Assembly: GCA_036898135.1 (NCBI GenBank)
Contig: CM072523.1
Location: forward strand, 36,294,890-36,358,889
Origin: Oncomelania hupensis
Taxonomy: Eukaryota; Mollusca; Gastropoda; Littorinimorpha; Pomatiopsidae
Reading direction: 5' to 3'
Length of the DNA: 64,000 nt
The notes beneath the pieces are model-generated. The model saw only the letters and a list, made by a program, of their open reading frames with translations, had not been told where the DNA came from and did not search any database. This document shows positions 47,701-51,153 of the stretch, piece after piece (position 1 is the first letter of the stretch; each line of letters begins with the position of its first letter). The translations under genes were made by a program, and so were the position numbers.

Positions 47701-49146
47701 ACATAAGGATGATACACACATGTAATGCAAATCTTAGTTCCAAGGTCAAGATCACTGGAGCTGTAAAATTGGTTCATATGGGTACTTTAAAGTGACCTTG
47801 ACCCTAAACTATGAGAGATAAAAAGTCCAAACTTGCTGTATGTAAAGATAATAGATTGATCCTTTTATATATGTTCTGTTTTTCATTGATCATGAAGGTC
47901 AAGGTCATTGTACGAATACATTAAAAAAATTGGTCATTGTACAGTAGAAGAATGGCTTTTGTTACGTTGAAACGAACGAAAGTATGTCGGAAGCGTGTAC
48001 GATAGATCTAATCGTTTCGATTTGCAAAGTATTCAATAATGGAGCTTATTTACCTTTGATTTGAGTTTGCATTGTTGTTAGGAGAGGCTTTGTATAACGT
48101 TGATAATTTGCGTTAGTCGATATTATTTGAGAATCTTCTGGATATGCGTGTTTACTCTTGATGGAAATTTCCCGATGCATGTCGAAGCAAGAGGTCGTTC
48201 TGGAAGATATAAAAATATGTATTGACGTAAGTCAGTGATGACGATCTTTTATTCGATTGGTGGCAGTGCGTCATTTCTACAGTATTCGAAATCCTTCCGG
48301 AAAAGAGAGAGAGGTTATTTAATCGTGTGCCGAGATTGTTGTTGAGAGAGTGAAGTTGTTGATAGTGAAACTGAGAGTTGCTGTGAAAGTTGTTGAGTTG
48401 AATTGAGAATTGTATGCAGTTGTTGATGTGTGCTGAATAAAAGCGGAAAACTTCATACGTGGACTTTGTGACTTGTATGCTGATTGAGCAGGCTGTGTGA
48501 ATAAACGAATCTGAGTTACACCTTATCAGGACTTCAGCATCGGGGCTGAATCAAACACTGATAAAGAAAAACACCAACATCGAACTGAGTGTAACAGCTT
48601 TATATTTGATCCATAGTATGCATCAGCATTGCTTTATTTGATCATACATGTGAAGGTCAAGGTCATCCCAAAATCACAGGGTTTTTGTGTGTGTGTACAT
48701 AATACATCGTTGTAGTTTACTTGATCATACAATAGTGTCCATTTGGAGCCAGCATTACACGATCAAAGTCAGTATTTGCATTTTAATGCCAACGTTTATG
48801 GGTTTTTTTTTCTGGGCACTCATTTTCGGTGAGAGTAGTGCAGGTTCCATAAGGAGCATGTTAGTCATATGGGCCTTGCACTTCTAGTTTTAGATAGGGT
48901 TGAGTTAAGAATGCCTTATTTCCAGTTTTGTGTTGTTTGCTTGTTTGTACTGCGTTATTAGTTTGATTACTTAATTTTGTTGACCTTTTTTGTTTTGTTT
49001 TGTTGTTAATTGGTTGCTTGATTTGTTTATTTGTTTTGGTTAATATTTTTCCTAATTTGTTTTTCCCTCGTGCGTGGATTTAGTTCGAAGATCACGAACA
49101 TCTCTCAAGCCAGTTTGAACCAGACGACAAGCCCCTAACTCCTTAA
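7489..49146 (+). CDS. SLC9A6/7/9: Endosomal Na+/H+ (K+/H+) exchanger, NHE6/7/9 type, 19 coding exons
   Basis: Whole-gene span. The joined exons (247, 224, 78, 77, 98, 106, 136, 106, 89, 114, 112, 154, 58, 72, 60, 104, 109, 153 and 63 nt) total 2,160 nt, giving 719 residues; human NHE6/7 are of similar length. Members of this SLC9 subgroup exchange luminal H+ for cytosolic Na+/K+ in endosomes and trans-Golgi, limiting acidification. Visible family features are an N-terminal hydrophobic segment (about 4-18), a second one (about 48-68), a luminal loop with sequons at N110, N125 and N130, [11 protein letters not shown] at 165-175, the ISATDP segment at 236-241, the Asn268-Asp269 pair in [22 protein letters not shown] from 431 and [10 protein letters not shown] from 463. 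The tail is hydrophilic and has an acidic cluster. Invertebrates usually keep one NHE6/7/9 gene, so I do not choose a vertebrate paralogue. The identification is firm; exons 14-15 and the 3' end are less so. Confidence 0.93.
8421..9252 (+). mobile_element. hAT-like element with promoter-like core (intron 1)
   Basis: 832 bp with 12-bp TIRs CAGTGATGGAGA and TCTCCATCACTG, and 5-bp duplication ACACG (8416-20 and 9253-57). Inside are an inverted CCAAT pair (CAGCCAATCA, GATTGGC) and TATATAAG at 8748-8755. About 115 bases later an ATG opens [20 protein letters not shown] (8872). Downstream is a degraded frame reading [25 protein letters not shown]-like motifs repeat near 8496 and 9150-9225. This looks like the 5' part of an autonomous hAT with the transposase core deleted. 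Confidence 0.82.
8872..8940 (+). pseudogene. Short basic ORF of the hAT-like element
   Basis: A 22-codon frame rich in Lys, Ser and Glu, starting [16 protein letters not shown] and ending KKRKK-stop. Lysine-rich starts of this kind are common at the N-terminus of hAT/BED-type transposases. It sits downstream of the TATA motif in the same element. Probably a remnant. Confidence 0.35.
9662..9885 (+). CDS. SLC9A6/7/9: Exon 2: end of a membrane segment and the glycosylated luminal loop
   Basis: Follows a TTTTCAG acceptor and completes Gly83, giving [10 protein letters not shown], a typical NHE6/7/9 segment. Residues 94-157 form a polar loop with sequons NKT (N110), NFS (N125) and NSS (N130), as expected for a luminal glycosylated loop. 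The exon ends in PPLEKT. The donor GTGTGT is not optimal, but the alternative GT two bases later would create a stop after splicing. Phase 0 at the 3' end. Confidence 0.9.
9886..10701. other. Intron 2, first part: nothing recognised
   Basis: AT-rich intron sequence without repeats that I can place. A short frame at 10263-10526 has no domain. Confidence 0.5.
10702..11325 (-). pseudogene. Non-LTR retrotransposon relic, C-terminal part (intron 2)
   Basis: Minus-strand translation includes [20 protein letters not shown] in a shifted frame and the [18 protein letters not shown] and [13 protein letters not shown] blocks shared with 4031-4456. It ends with the (GATAG)n tail near 10702. Many frame breaks. 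Confidence 0.8.
11452..11529 (+). CDS. SLC9A6/7/9: Exon 3: [10 protein letters not shown] and the LP.IIF segment
   Basis: 26 codons between TTTTCAG and GTAAGT, phase 0 at both ends. Encodes [17 protein letters not shown] and AGYSMKR, one of the most conserved parts of the family and, in NHE1, part of the inhibitor-sensitive region. The usual second proline of LPP is Val172 here, and Glu176 takes the place commonly held by His, Tyr or Asn. Confidence 0.95.
11756..12785 (+). repeat. TCAAGGTCA-rich interspersed repeat, copy A
   Basis: About 1.03 kb in intron 3. It begins near GACTCACATGCATAGC and ends GCATGTGAGTCATATGGGCT, so the ends carry an inverted GACTCACATGC. The interior has several (A/T)CAAGGTCA motifs on both strands and conserved blocks such as ATGAGAGATA. 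Four other copies are in the window. Non-coding; origin probably a non-autonomous TIR element. Confidence 0.85.
13001..13077 (+). CDS. SLC9A6/7/9: Exon 4: [11 protein letters not shown] membrane segment
   Basis: Encodes [11 protein letters not shown] and the hydrophobic [15 protein letters not shown], matching NHE6 [11 protein letters not shown] and what follows. The acceptor is GATTTTCAG. The donor GTATGA leaves two bases (GG) to be completed by exon 5. Residues 184-208. Confidence 0.94.
13078..14416. other. Intron 4: nothing recognised
   Basis: AT-rich intron with no repeat family found elsewhere in the window and no coding potential. Confidence 0.5.
14417..14514 (+). CDS. SLC9A6/7/9: Exon 5: [14 protein letters not shown] segment
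   Basis: Begins with the base completing Gly209, then [10 protein letters not shown], and [14 protein letters not shown] at 228-241, which is almost invariant in organellar NHEs and lines the transport core. The donor reads GTTCGG, which is weak, but joining here restores DPVTVLAIF exactly with exon 6. Phase 1. Confidence 0.93.
14885..15800 (+). repeat. Repeat with AGCTCAAGAGCTGC, split by a hAT-like element
   Basis: TATATAGCG, AGCTCAAGAGCTGCT and AAGGTGCTGGCCGATACA are shared with 36258-36560. This copy is cut by the element at 14976-15783 and resumes with GAGGCACACTTAC. Confidence 0.7.
14976..15783 (+). mobile_element. hAT-like element (intron 5)
   Basis: 808 bp, TIRs CAGGGTGGAGAA and TTCTCCACCCTG. 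The flanks TGAGAG and TAAGAG look like a 6-bp duplication with one change. It lies inside another repeat (AGCTCAAGAGCTGC...), whose sequence resumes right after it. A block GTGTCCGGGGACGTTAAT (15303) recurs in the element at 8421 (GTGTCCTGGGACGTTAAT), linking the two. No complete transposase. Confidence 0.82.
15801..16417. other. Intron 5, last part: nothing recognised
   Basis: AT-rich sequence leading to the exon 6 acceptor. Confidence 0.5.
16418..16523 (+). CDS. SLC9A6/7/9: Exon 6: ion-binding [12 protein letters not shown] segment
   Basis: Encodes [17 protein letters not shown] and [13 protein letters not shown]. Asn268-Asp269 correspond to the conserved Asn-Asp pair; the aspartate is essential for cation and proton binding in NHE1 (Asp267) and in related CPA1 antiporters. 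Acceptor TTTTACAG, donor GTAAGT. Two bases (CA) are left to complete Gln277 with exon 7. Confidence 0.96.
17118..17354. mobile_element. hAT-like MITE (intron 6)
   Basis: 237 bp. TIRs are CAGTGCTTCAGATTGTT and AACAATCTGAACCACTG (one mismatch in 17). The 6-bp duplication CCTATC is perfect (17112-17 and 17355-60) and lies in the GATAG tail of the adjoining retrotransposon relic. The interior has several GCGCC(A) motifs and no coding potential. Confidence 0.87.
17355..19620 (-). pseudogene. Longest non-LTR relic: endonuclease end, RT and tail
   Basis: Reading the minus strand from about 19620: [20 protein letters not shown] (the SDH motif of the APE-type endonuclease), a linker with [40 protein letters not shown] of the [22 protein letters not shown] (active-site FADD), and the tail [20 protein letters not shown] to the GATAG end at 17355. 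About 2.27 kb, with frameshifts and stops. It fixes the domain order of the family seen elsewhere in the window. Confidence 0.88.
20042..20410 (+). mobile_element. SINE body with ATT-rich tail (5'-truncated)
   Basis: Shares TGGATGCAGTC, CCATCTTCTAATAGTG, ACATGTGAGCATGT and the ATT-rich tail with 25250-25740. Its tail runs up to the pyrimidine tract of exon 7. Confidence 0.7.
20433..20568 (+). CDS. SLC9A6/7/9: Exon 7: loop and next membrane segment
   Basis: Encodes [20 protein letters not shown] followed by [25 protein letters not shown], matching the NHE6 FDVTAMFKSIGIFLGIF region. The acceptor is TTTTCAG and the donor GTATCC. The open frame runs past the donor, but splicing to exon 8 recovers TAF|LTKFTKL, which aligns with the family TALVTKFTKL. 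Residues 278-322. Confidence 0.94.
20645..20720 (+). mobile_element. Fragment of a tRNA-like SINE head
   Basis: GGTGGCAGAATTGTTAATGT then GCTCGGTTGGCGTTCAAGC and a B-box GGGTTCGATTC. tRNA(Ser/Leu)-like, but with no foldable acceptor stem that I can see, so a SINE head fragment is more likely than a gene. Confidence 0.5.
21105..21210 (+). CDS. SLC9A6/7/9: Exon 8: [18 protein letters not shown]
   Basis: Encodes [20 protein letters not shown] and [15 protein letters not shown], very close to NHE6 [17 protein letters not shown]. Acceptor TTCACAG, donor GTAATT, phase 1. Residues 323-357. Its size, phase and sequence fit the neighbouring exons exactly. Confidence 0.95.
21270..21560 (-). mobile_element. 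5S-rRNA-like SINE (minus strand)
   Basis: On the minus strand the head reads GCGCAGTGGTTGGAGC, then GGTTAGCACTTGGATGGGTG, which closely matches the 3' part of 5S rRNA (GTTAGTACTTGGATGGGTGACC). The body carries GGTAAAGCAGCGAGGGAG. A mixed tRNA-like/5S-like head indicates a SINE with a pol III promoter. Confidence 0.75.
21598..22176 (+). repeat. Interspersed 0.58-kb repeat, copy 1
   Basis: Begins GGGTTTCAGTATAAATAGTA and ends with a (TAATG)n tail after GAGTCCGCTGGACC. A GGGGGTTCGATAAATTAG block resembles a pol III B box. Copies at 22728-23310 and 56908-57137, and a 3' tail at 3558-3625, where a target duplication proves that it moves. Confidence 0.8.
22728..23310 (+). repeat. Interspersed 0.58-kb repeat, copy 2
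   Basis: Follows copy 1 by about 1.1 kb in the same intron and orientation. Shares AATAGTATCCCCATTTTCTG and AAAGTGACCGGCTGGTGG; its 3' end is GCAATAAATAACG rather than (TAATG)n. Confidence 0.8.
23340..23590 (+). mobile_element. SINE body, diverged copy
   Basis: Shares TCTTCTAACAACAATCTCC, GACATGTGAGCATG and TTTGAGTCTGATTTAGGG with the SINE at 25250-25740. No head is seen. Confidence 0.65.
23652..23706 (+). repeat. 18-bp triplet repeat
   Basis: TCTGTTTGACATTACTTG occurs three times in a row, the last slightly changed. Confidence 0.85.
24435..25185 (+). mobile_element. hAT-like element with partial transposase N-terminus (intron 8)
   Basis: 751 bp, TIRs CAGGGTTGCCAACC and GGTTGGCAACTCTG, 6-bp duplication TTTGTG (24429-34 and 25186-91). 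It is inserted in a retrotransposon relic, giving a clear empty-site prediction. Contains an ATG (24787) for [20 protein letters not shown] and a shifted frame [13 protein letters not shown], then [20 protein letters not shown]. This order is typical of the BED-type zinc-finger start of hAT transposases, but the Cys-containing middle and the catalytic core are missing. Confidence 0.88.
24787..25100 (+). pseudogene. Remnant of a hAT transposase N-terminal domain
   Basis: In two frames: [20 protein letters not shown]...EKFPCITAS, then a short deletion or frameshift, then [20 protein letters not shown]...[20 protein letters not shown]. The basic start, the FPC block, an RH...H histidine pair as in a BED/C2H2-like finger, and FFKP are family traits. 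The Cys pair of the finger is absent and the frame ends near 25158. Confidence 0.65.
25250..25740 (+). mobile_element. tRNA-derived SINE with (ATT)n tail
   Basis: The head at about 25290-25360 has an A-box-like TAGATCAGTTCATAGTGAGC and a B-box-like GATTTCAACCCC. A central TGGTTTCCTCCCT block follows, then the body TGGATGCAG...TTGAGTCTGATTTAGGG, and a pure (ATT)n tail to 25723. The body recurs at 20042, 23340 and 31188 without a clear head. Confidence 0.75.
25822..25910 (+). CDS. SLC9A6/7/9: Exon 9: [20 protein letters not shown]
   Basis: The first bases complete Gly358. It encodes [20 protein letters not shown] and DESKQRTKQ, nearly identical to vertebrate NHE6/7/9 in this part. Acceptor TATGCAG, donor GTATCC, phase 0 at the end. 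The 4.6-kb intron before it is filled with repeats. Confidence 0.96.
26553..26666 (+). CDS. SLC9A6/7/9: Exon 10: [17 protein letters not shown]
   Basis: 38 codons: [20 protein letters not shown], then [18 protein letters not shown]. It matches NHE6 FELLNFLAENFIFSYMG, with divergence only in the short loop. Acceptor TTGTTGTAG, donor GTATCC, phase 0 at both ends. Confidence 0.95.
27236..27347 (+). CDS. SLC9A6/7/9: Exon 11: [17 protein letters not shown]
   Basis: Encodes [20 protein letters not shown], then [17 protein letters not shown]. The GR..N.YPLS..LNLGR signature and QHMMMF are diagnostic for organellar NHEs. Arg432 lies in the region where NHE1 has a structurally important arginine. Acceptor ATTAG, donor GTAAGC, phase 1. 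Confidence 0.96.
27801..27870 (+). repeat. 24-bp imperfect tandem repeat, three units
   Basis: CATGGATGGACCTTGAAGCT-type units, three in a row with small changes, within intron 11. Non-coding. Confidence 0.75.
28454..28607 (+). CDS. SLC9A6/7/9: Exon 12: [13 protein letters not shown]
   Basis: Completes Gly463 and encodes [20 protein letters not shown], then [20 protein letters not shown] and [20 protein letters not shown] is the hallmark of the last conserved transport helix pair. It ends in AG, completed by exon 13 to Arg514. Acceptor GTATAG, donor GTTGGT. Confidence 0.96.
29031..29095 (+). repeat. (GA)n microsatellite
   Basis: Pure (GA)n of about 64 bp in intron 12. Similar tracts are at 2166-2209 and 36687-36751. 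Confidence 0.95.
29370..29427 (+). CDS. SLC9A6/7/9: Exon 13: start of the cytosolic tail, [10 protein letters not shown]
   Basis: The exon completes Arg514 and encodes [27 protein letters not shown] parallels vertebrate IRVGV(D/E) at the start of the cytosolic tail. Acceptor TCTGCAG, donor GTAAGC. After this point the family diverges, so exons 14-15 rest more on splice signals and phase. Confidence 0.9.
29521..29564. repeat. Perfect 44-bp palindrome, no spacer
   Basis: The left 22 bases (ACATTCAAATGCCACTTATTTG) are followed at once by their exact reverse complement. It lies in intron 13. It could extrude a cruciform on DNA or a hairpin in RNA. Confidence 0.95.
30906..30977 (+). CDS. SLC9A6/7/9: Exon 14 (probable): serine/glutamine-rich linker
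   Basis: 24 codons, phase 0 at both ends: [20 protein letters not shown], then SAAS. The acceptor TACCTCACAG is good; the donor GTTTGT is weaker. There is no firm homology, as this tail linker varies within the family. The composition (Ser, Gln, no hydrophobic run) fits the tail, and phase 0/0 would allow cassette skipping. RNA reads could change its 3' edge. Confidence 0.7.
31188..31430 (+). mobile_element. SINE body with ATT tail (5'-truncated)
   Basis: TACTGGATGCAGTC...CCATCTTCTAAGAG...ACATGTGAGCATGTGTG...TTTGAGTCTGATTTAGG with a short ATT tail; same family as 25250-25740. Confidence 0.72.
31971..32850. mobile_element. piggyBac-like element, TTAA target
   Basis: 880 bp between TTAA duplications (31967-70 and 32851-54), with 14-bp perfect TIRs CTCTTTCCCTGCCA and TGGCAGGGAAAGAG. 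TTAA targets with such ends are the piggyBac signature. Near the right end the perfect palindrome TCGACGATATATCGTCGA occurs twice. No transposase is present. It interrupts a TCAAGGTCA-rich repeat and itself hosts a SINE. Confidence 0.87.
32306..32505 (-). mobile_element. tRNA-derived SINE inside the piggyBac-like element
   Basis: 200 bp flanked by 13-bp duplications CACACCAGGAAGA (32293-305 and 32506-518). The minus strand starts with a tRNA-like head: TAGCTCAGTTGGTAAGAGC is a perfect A box, and GGTTCGAATCC a perfect B box. The head could be mistaken for a tRNA gene, but the target duplications and long non-tRNA tail show a SINE. Confidence 0.9.
33157..35100 (-). mobile_element. 1.9-kb TIR DNA transposon, family not recognised
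   Basis: The ends are imperfect inverted repeats of about 29 bp: the left begins TGTTGCAGCATGAGAAAAC and the right, reversed, TGTTGCCGCATGACAAAAC, both followed by GGCTAAAG. The flanks share ATAT(G). It sits inside the TCAAGGTCA repeat, which resumes at 35102. On the minus strand 34190-34510 encodes [20 protein letters not shown], then an acidic stretch with DEDYDSDEP, possibly a first exon. No catalytic domain recognised. Confidence 0.7.
34190..34510 (-). pseudogene. Acidic open frame in the 1.9-kb element
   Basis: 106 codons; the internal ATG at residue 11 begins [20 protein letters not shown], followed by [16 protein letters not shown] and an acidic run. Beyond residue 75 the frame looks like intron read-through. 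It may be the first exon of a transposase-associated protein. I do not recognise the family. Confidence 0.3.
36258..36560 (+). repeat. Repeat with AGCTCAAGAGCTGC (intact copy)
   Basis: About 300 bp: TATAGCGCTTTTTAAGCTC, GAGCTGCTCAAGGTGCTGGC, then GGCGCCCACTTACAACC and a GC-rich 3' half. Non-coding; probably a SINE, but I cannot identify its head. Confidence 0.65.
36687..36751 (+). repeat. (GA)n microsatellite
   Basis: About 64 bp of nearly pure (GA)n in the intron upstream of exon 15, preceded by a (TG)-rich stretch. Confidence 0.95.
37085..37144 (+). CDS. SLC9A6/7/9: Exon 15 (probable): 20-codon linker cassette
   Basis: 20 codons, [20 protein letters not shown], between a pyrimidine-rich acceptor (CTTCTTCCAG) and donor GTATCT. 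It is phase 0 at both ends, so it can be included or skipped without a frame change. It stands alone in about 12.5 kb between exons 14 and 16. Nothing here is conserved with vertebrates as far as I recall, so the call rests on splice sites, open frame and composition. Confidence 0.66.
37618..38204 (-). mobile_element. Solo LTR (copy 2), slightly degraded
   Basis: Same family and orientation as 516-1121; the block beginning AGTAGTTGATTCAGCCCC is shared. The first bases have a small deletion (TGTTCTCG instead of TGTTACACTCG), and the end GTAACA is intact. No matching flanking duplication is seen, so it is older or rearranged. It lies in the intron after exon 15. Confidence 0.82.
38632..39056. 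mobile_element. hAT-like MITE (intron 15)
   Basis: 425 bp, TIRs CAGAGGTGCCAACC and GGTTGGCATCTCTG, 6-bp duplication TATATA on both sides. The TIRs match those of 24435-25185 closely, and both have ACGG-rich subterminal sequence. Inside, a block starting GTGTTCAACAAGCTGATTTT is present twice (about 38811 and 38861). Confidence 0.87.
39427..39457 (+). repeat. C-rich tract
   Basis: Runs of C up to about 17 bases in intron 15; likely length-unstable. Confidence 0.9.
39801..39926. repeat. Foldback with about 23-bp arms
   Basis: TATACAGGAGGACCACTGTC (39801) and GACAGTTGTCCTCCTGTATA (39906) are near-perfect reverse complements about 80 bases apart. Intron 15; the purpose is unknown. Confidence 0.75.
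40060..40217 (+). repeat. (CT)n microsatellite with C-runs
   Basis: About 155 bp of (CT)n broken by CCCC runs; the open frames across it are low-complexity artefacts. Confidence 0.95.
40763..40858 (+). repeat. (GATA)n microsatellite
   Basis: About 24 uninterrupted units of AGAT/GATA. GATA tracts can bind GATA factors, but none is implied here. Confidence 0.96.
40870..42278. other. Intron 15, middle part: nothing recognised
   Basis: AT-rich, no coding potential, and no repeat shared with other parts of the window by eye. Confidence 0.45.
42279..42535 (+). repeat. 27-bp minisatellite, about 9.5 units
   Basis: Unit: GGATGCACATCAGTATTAAA plus TAGTTTA; copies differ by 0-3 bases. As 27 is a multiple of 3, one frame is open on each strand (GCTSVLNSL on +, DVHPKLFNT on -). 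It lies in intron 15 and has no sign of being coding. Confidence 0.93.
43500..43603 (+). CDS. SLC9A6/7/9: Exon 16: [14 protein letters not shown]
   Basis: Encodes [19 protein letters not shown], then [27 protein letters not shown] matches vertebrate ESAWLFRMWYNFD in the tail. The acceptor is tandem (ACAGCAG), so the exon starts at 43500 or 43503, adding or dropping one glutamine. Donor GTAAGT; two bases (GT) are carried into exon 17. Confidence 0.92.
44622..44730 (+). CDS. SLC9A6/7/9: Exon 17: [12 protein letters not shown] tail segment
   Basis: Completes Val612 and encodes [20 protein letters not shown], then [16 protein letters not shown]. It aligns with vertebrate LKPLLTHSGPPLTTTLP and following. 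Acceptor TGTTTCAG, donor GTTGGT, phase 0 at the end. A (CAT)n microsatellite begins about 10 bases past the donor. Confidence 0.93.
44740..44786 (+). repeat. (CAT)n microsatellite beside the exon 17 donor
   Basis: About 15 CAT units starting about 10 bases after the exon 17 splice donor, so length changes could affect intron 17 splicing. Confidence 0.95.
44877..45029 (+). CDS. SLC9A6/7/9: Exon 18: acidic cluster of the tail
   Basis: 51 codons, phase 0 at both ends. [20 protein letters not shown] corresponds to vertebrate DDDSDLILNDGDISL; the remainder ([20 protein letters not shown], then TSRKEPMQ) is polar and probably disordered. Acceptor TTGTGCAG, donor GTATGT. Confidence 0.92.
45030..47339. 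other. Intron 18, first part
   Basis: No gene. It contains the TTAGGG tract, a C-rich stretch near 46090 and AT-rich sequence. Confidence 0.5.
46351..46380 (+). repeat. Interstitial telomere-type repeat (TTAGGG)
   Basis: Five units: TTAGGG x2, TTTGGG, TTAGGG x2. TTAGGG is the ancestral animal telomere repeat. The short tract in intron 18 may mark a repaired double-strand break. Confidence 0.85.
47340..48890 (+). repeat. TCAAGGTCA-rich repeat, copy C, split by a solo LTR
   Basis: The parts are 47340-47959 and 48597-48890. It shares CAAAACTTGCAAGTG, CTAAACTATGAGAGATA and the end GTTAGTCATATGGGCCTTGC. It lies in intron 18, between the last two coding exons. Confidence 0.84.
47960..48596 (+). 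mobile_element. Solo LTR (copy 3) inside a TCAAGGTCA-rich repeat
   Basis: 637 bp, TGTTACG...GTAACA, with 5-bp duplication GCTTT (47955-59 and 48597-601). Reverse complement of copies 1 and 2. In this orientation a TATAAAA (48208) precedes AATAAA (48436), as expected for U3-R-U5 order. It splits the interspersed repeat at 47340-48890, whose two halves resume cleanly. Confidence 0.88.
49084..49146 (+). CDS. SLC9A6/7/9: Exon 19: last coding exon and stop
   Basis: Encodes [20 protein letters not shown] and then TAA at 49144. The acceptor is GTGGATTTAG. It joins exon 18 in phase 0, and the acidic FEDHE recalls the GDHEL motif near the end of vertebrate NHE6/7. A strong donor (GTGAGT at 49151) lies five bases after the stop, so the 3' UTR may itself be spliced. 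Confidence 0.85.
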   Translation, partial: FEDHEHLSSQFEPDDKPLTP

Positions 49147-50460
49147 GCATGTGAGTTTATACAGAGTGGTTGCCTCAAGGATGCGGACAGTATTTAAAAA
49201 AAAAAATTACTGTAGAATAGTTTCAGTGCAGACATCAGATATTAACTATTTAAGAGTAACAAAACTAATAAACTATAAAATAATTAACAAAATTAATTTA
49301 GATTAGAAACTAGTATAACATCAATATAATCGAAGCAAGCATAAATGATACTAATATGATTGTTCTCTGATGCATAATTATTGTCTTAACACGATGTTTA
49401 TTTATTCAGGACTAATTTGTATACATTTGTTTTTGTTTTTGTTTTTTTAATTTTGACAAAGAAACGAAGTGTCGTTATTAAATGAAAATGACTTTACATC
49501 AGCCAAATTGATCTGAAAATAGTCCTCACAGGAAATGTTGGAAAAATATTTTCTTACTTTTTTTCTGTATGAGTAAAATGGTTTGGTAGCATTTAGAAGC
49601 AGGAGTAACCATAGGGTAAAATTTAGTTTAACAAAATTAATAATCTTTTGTGGAAATTAACAAATTATTTATACAGGTGTGGTATATCAAAGCGGCATCA
49701 AAGTGGTCTTTAATACGTTATAAAGAATAAATTATGACGTGTTTCTACATACAACAAAAACTTAATAGATAATTATATTTGGATAGGCCTGATGTTGGTT
49801 TTTTTCTGCTAGCAAAAACGACAAATTATATTTGCTGTATTTTGAGCTTTCTGATGTCTGCACTCATGTTTGTTTGTTTTCGTAGATGACTCACATTTGA
49901 ACCACTTGGCTTTAGATGCTTTTGTTCAGAACTGCTAATCCTAATTGGGAACAAAAAAAGTTCAAAGGAAATAGCATGTGCATGGTTTTTAAACTTTGTT
50001 TTCTATATCACAATTTTTATTTCGTTTTCACGAACTCAAATGTTTGCTTTGTTGTACAGCTGTGTATTTGTCTGACCTTTTTATGCTTTTATTTAATACT
50101 CTCGCATTCAGCATCAGTGATGTTATTGAGGCTGTTCAAAGTGTATGTTGCGCTGTAAATAAGGTGCTACCAGCTATTAGTTTTTCTAAATAGGTGGCGT
50201 GGCTAAAATAGATTTAATATAGGAGAAGCTTATGAAAAAGGTATACCAAAGAAACTTTTAACATTACGTTGGTCTGGATCTGTTTTTATGCAAAATGTGG
50301 ACAGAAAATTCTTAAACATTTAGCTTCTTTTGTAGTGGCAGTTTCATTTGTTTCCAAAAATCTTTTGACATTAATATTGTATGTGGTTTTGATTTCAAAC
50401 GTTTTGTAGACCGTTATATATAGCTGCTTGTAAACAAAATAAATTTCAGTTCAATCATTT
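49147..50460 (+). other. Likely 3' UTR of the exchanger gene
   Basis: AT-rich, non-coding sequence after the stop codon, with no convincing open frame. The first good poly(A) signal, AATAAA, is at 50438-50443, followed by T-rich sequence, so a transcript could end near 50460. Further AATAAA signals downstream (near 57500 and 62162) could serve longer transcripts. Confidence 0.45.
49886..49900 (+). CDS. Possible alternative last coding exon (MTHI-stop)
   Basis: The acceptor TTGTTTTCGTAG is followed by ATG ACT CAC ATT TGA, which would continue exon 18 in phase 0 as MTHI. It may instead be a 3' UTR exon spliced from the GTGAGT at 49151, an intron of about 735 bases. Weak call, based only on the acceptor. 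Confidence 0.2.
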   Translation: MTHI

Positions 50461-51106
50461 TATTAAGTTACATTTTCCCTTGCTTTATGTGATTATTAAT
50501 AATTGTGGATTATGGAATGTTTTGTTACACGGTAATGTGTTAGATTTGTGGATTTGGGATTTTATGTTCAACTGTGTTTGTTGCAGCTTGAAAATGACAG
50601 TCCAATATTGAAGTTTTGATTGGTACGATATATCCGTTATTTCCCCTCACGGAAGTTTTCTGTCCTTCATTTGGAATGTTGCCTTCACATTGTTGATCAT
50701 GTTTTGTGGTGCAGTGTTTGTATCACAAAGTTGATGTTCACTAATTTCTTTAGTTGCTTTTTTTTATTGCATTTGGTGTAAATATTGTATGCAGTGTTTA
50801 CTTACCAATTTCTTTCTTTATTTCTTTAATTTAAGTTTCTTCTTTATTTTTGACTCTTTTTGAGTTCATCTGTCATTCATTTAGAAGAAAGGAGTTCATT
50901 TAATTCATCACCACAAAATGCTTATTTAAAATCAGCCTAACACTTGATTTTTGAGGTATTTTATTTATTTATGTGACAACTGGGGATAGATGCATTGGTA
51001 GGTGTAATCAGAGTAGTGTTTAAAACTAACCAGATTCAGATTATTTATTTTTTTAATTGTTTGTGATGGTTTGTTTATGTAATATTGCCTCTAATTCTCA
51101 CACTCA

Positions 51107-51118
51107 CATGCACGCGCA

Positions 51119-51150
<32 letters not shown>

Positions 51151-51151
51151 T
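51107..51151 (+). repeat. (CA)n with CGCG start
   Basis: Alternating purine-pyrimidine tract GCACGCGCACGCGCACAC..., of the kind that can adopt Z-DNA. A second one lies at about 51910-51964, on the other side of the endonuclease-like fragment. Confidence 0.9.
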
Positions 51152-51153
51152 TT

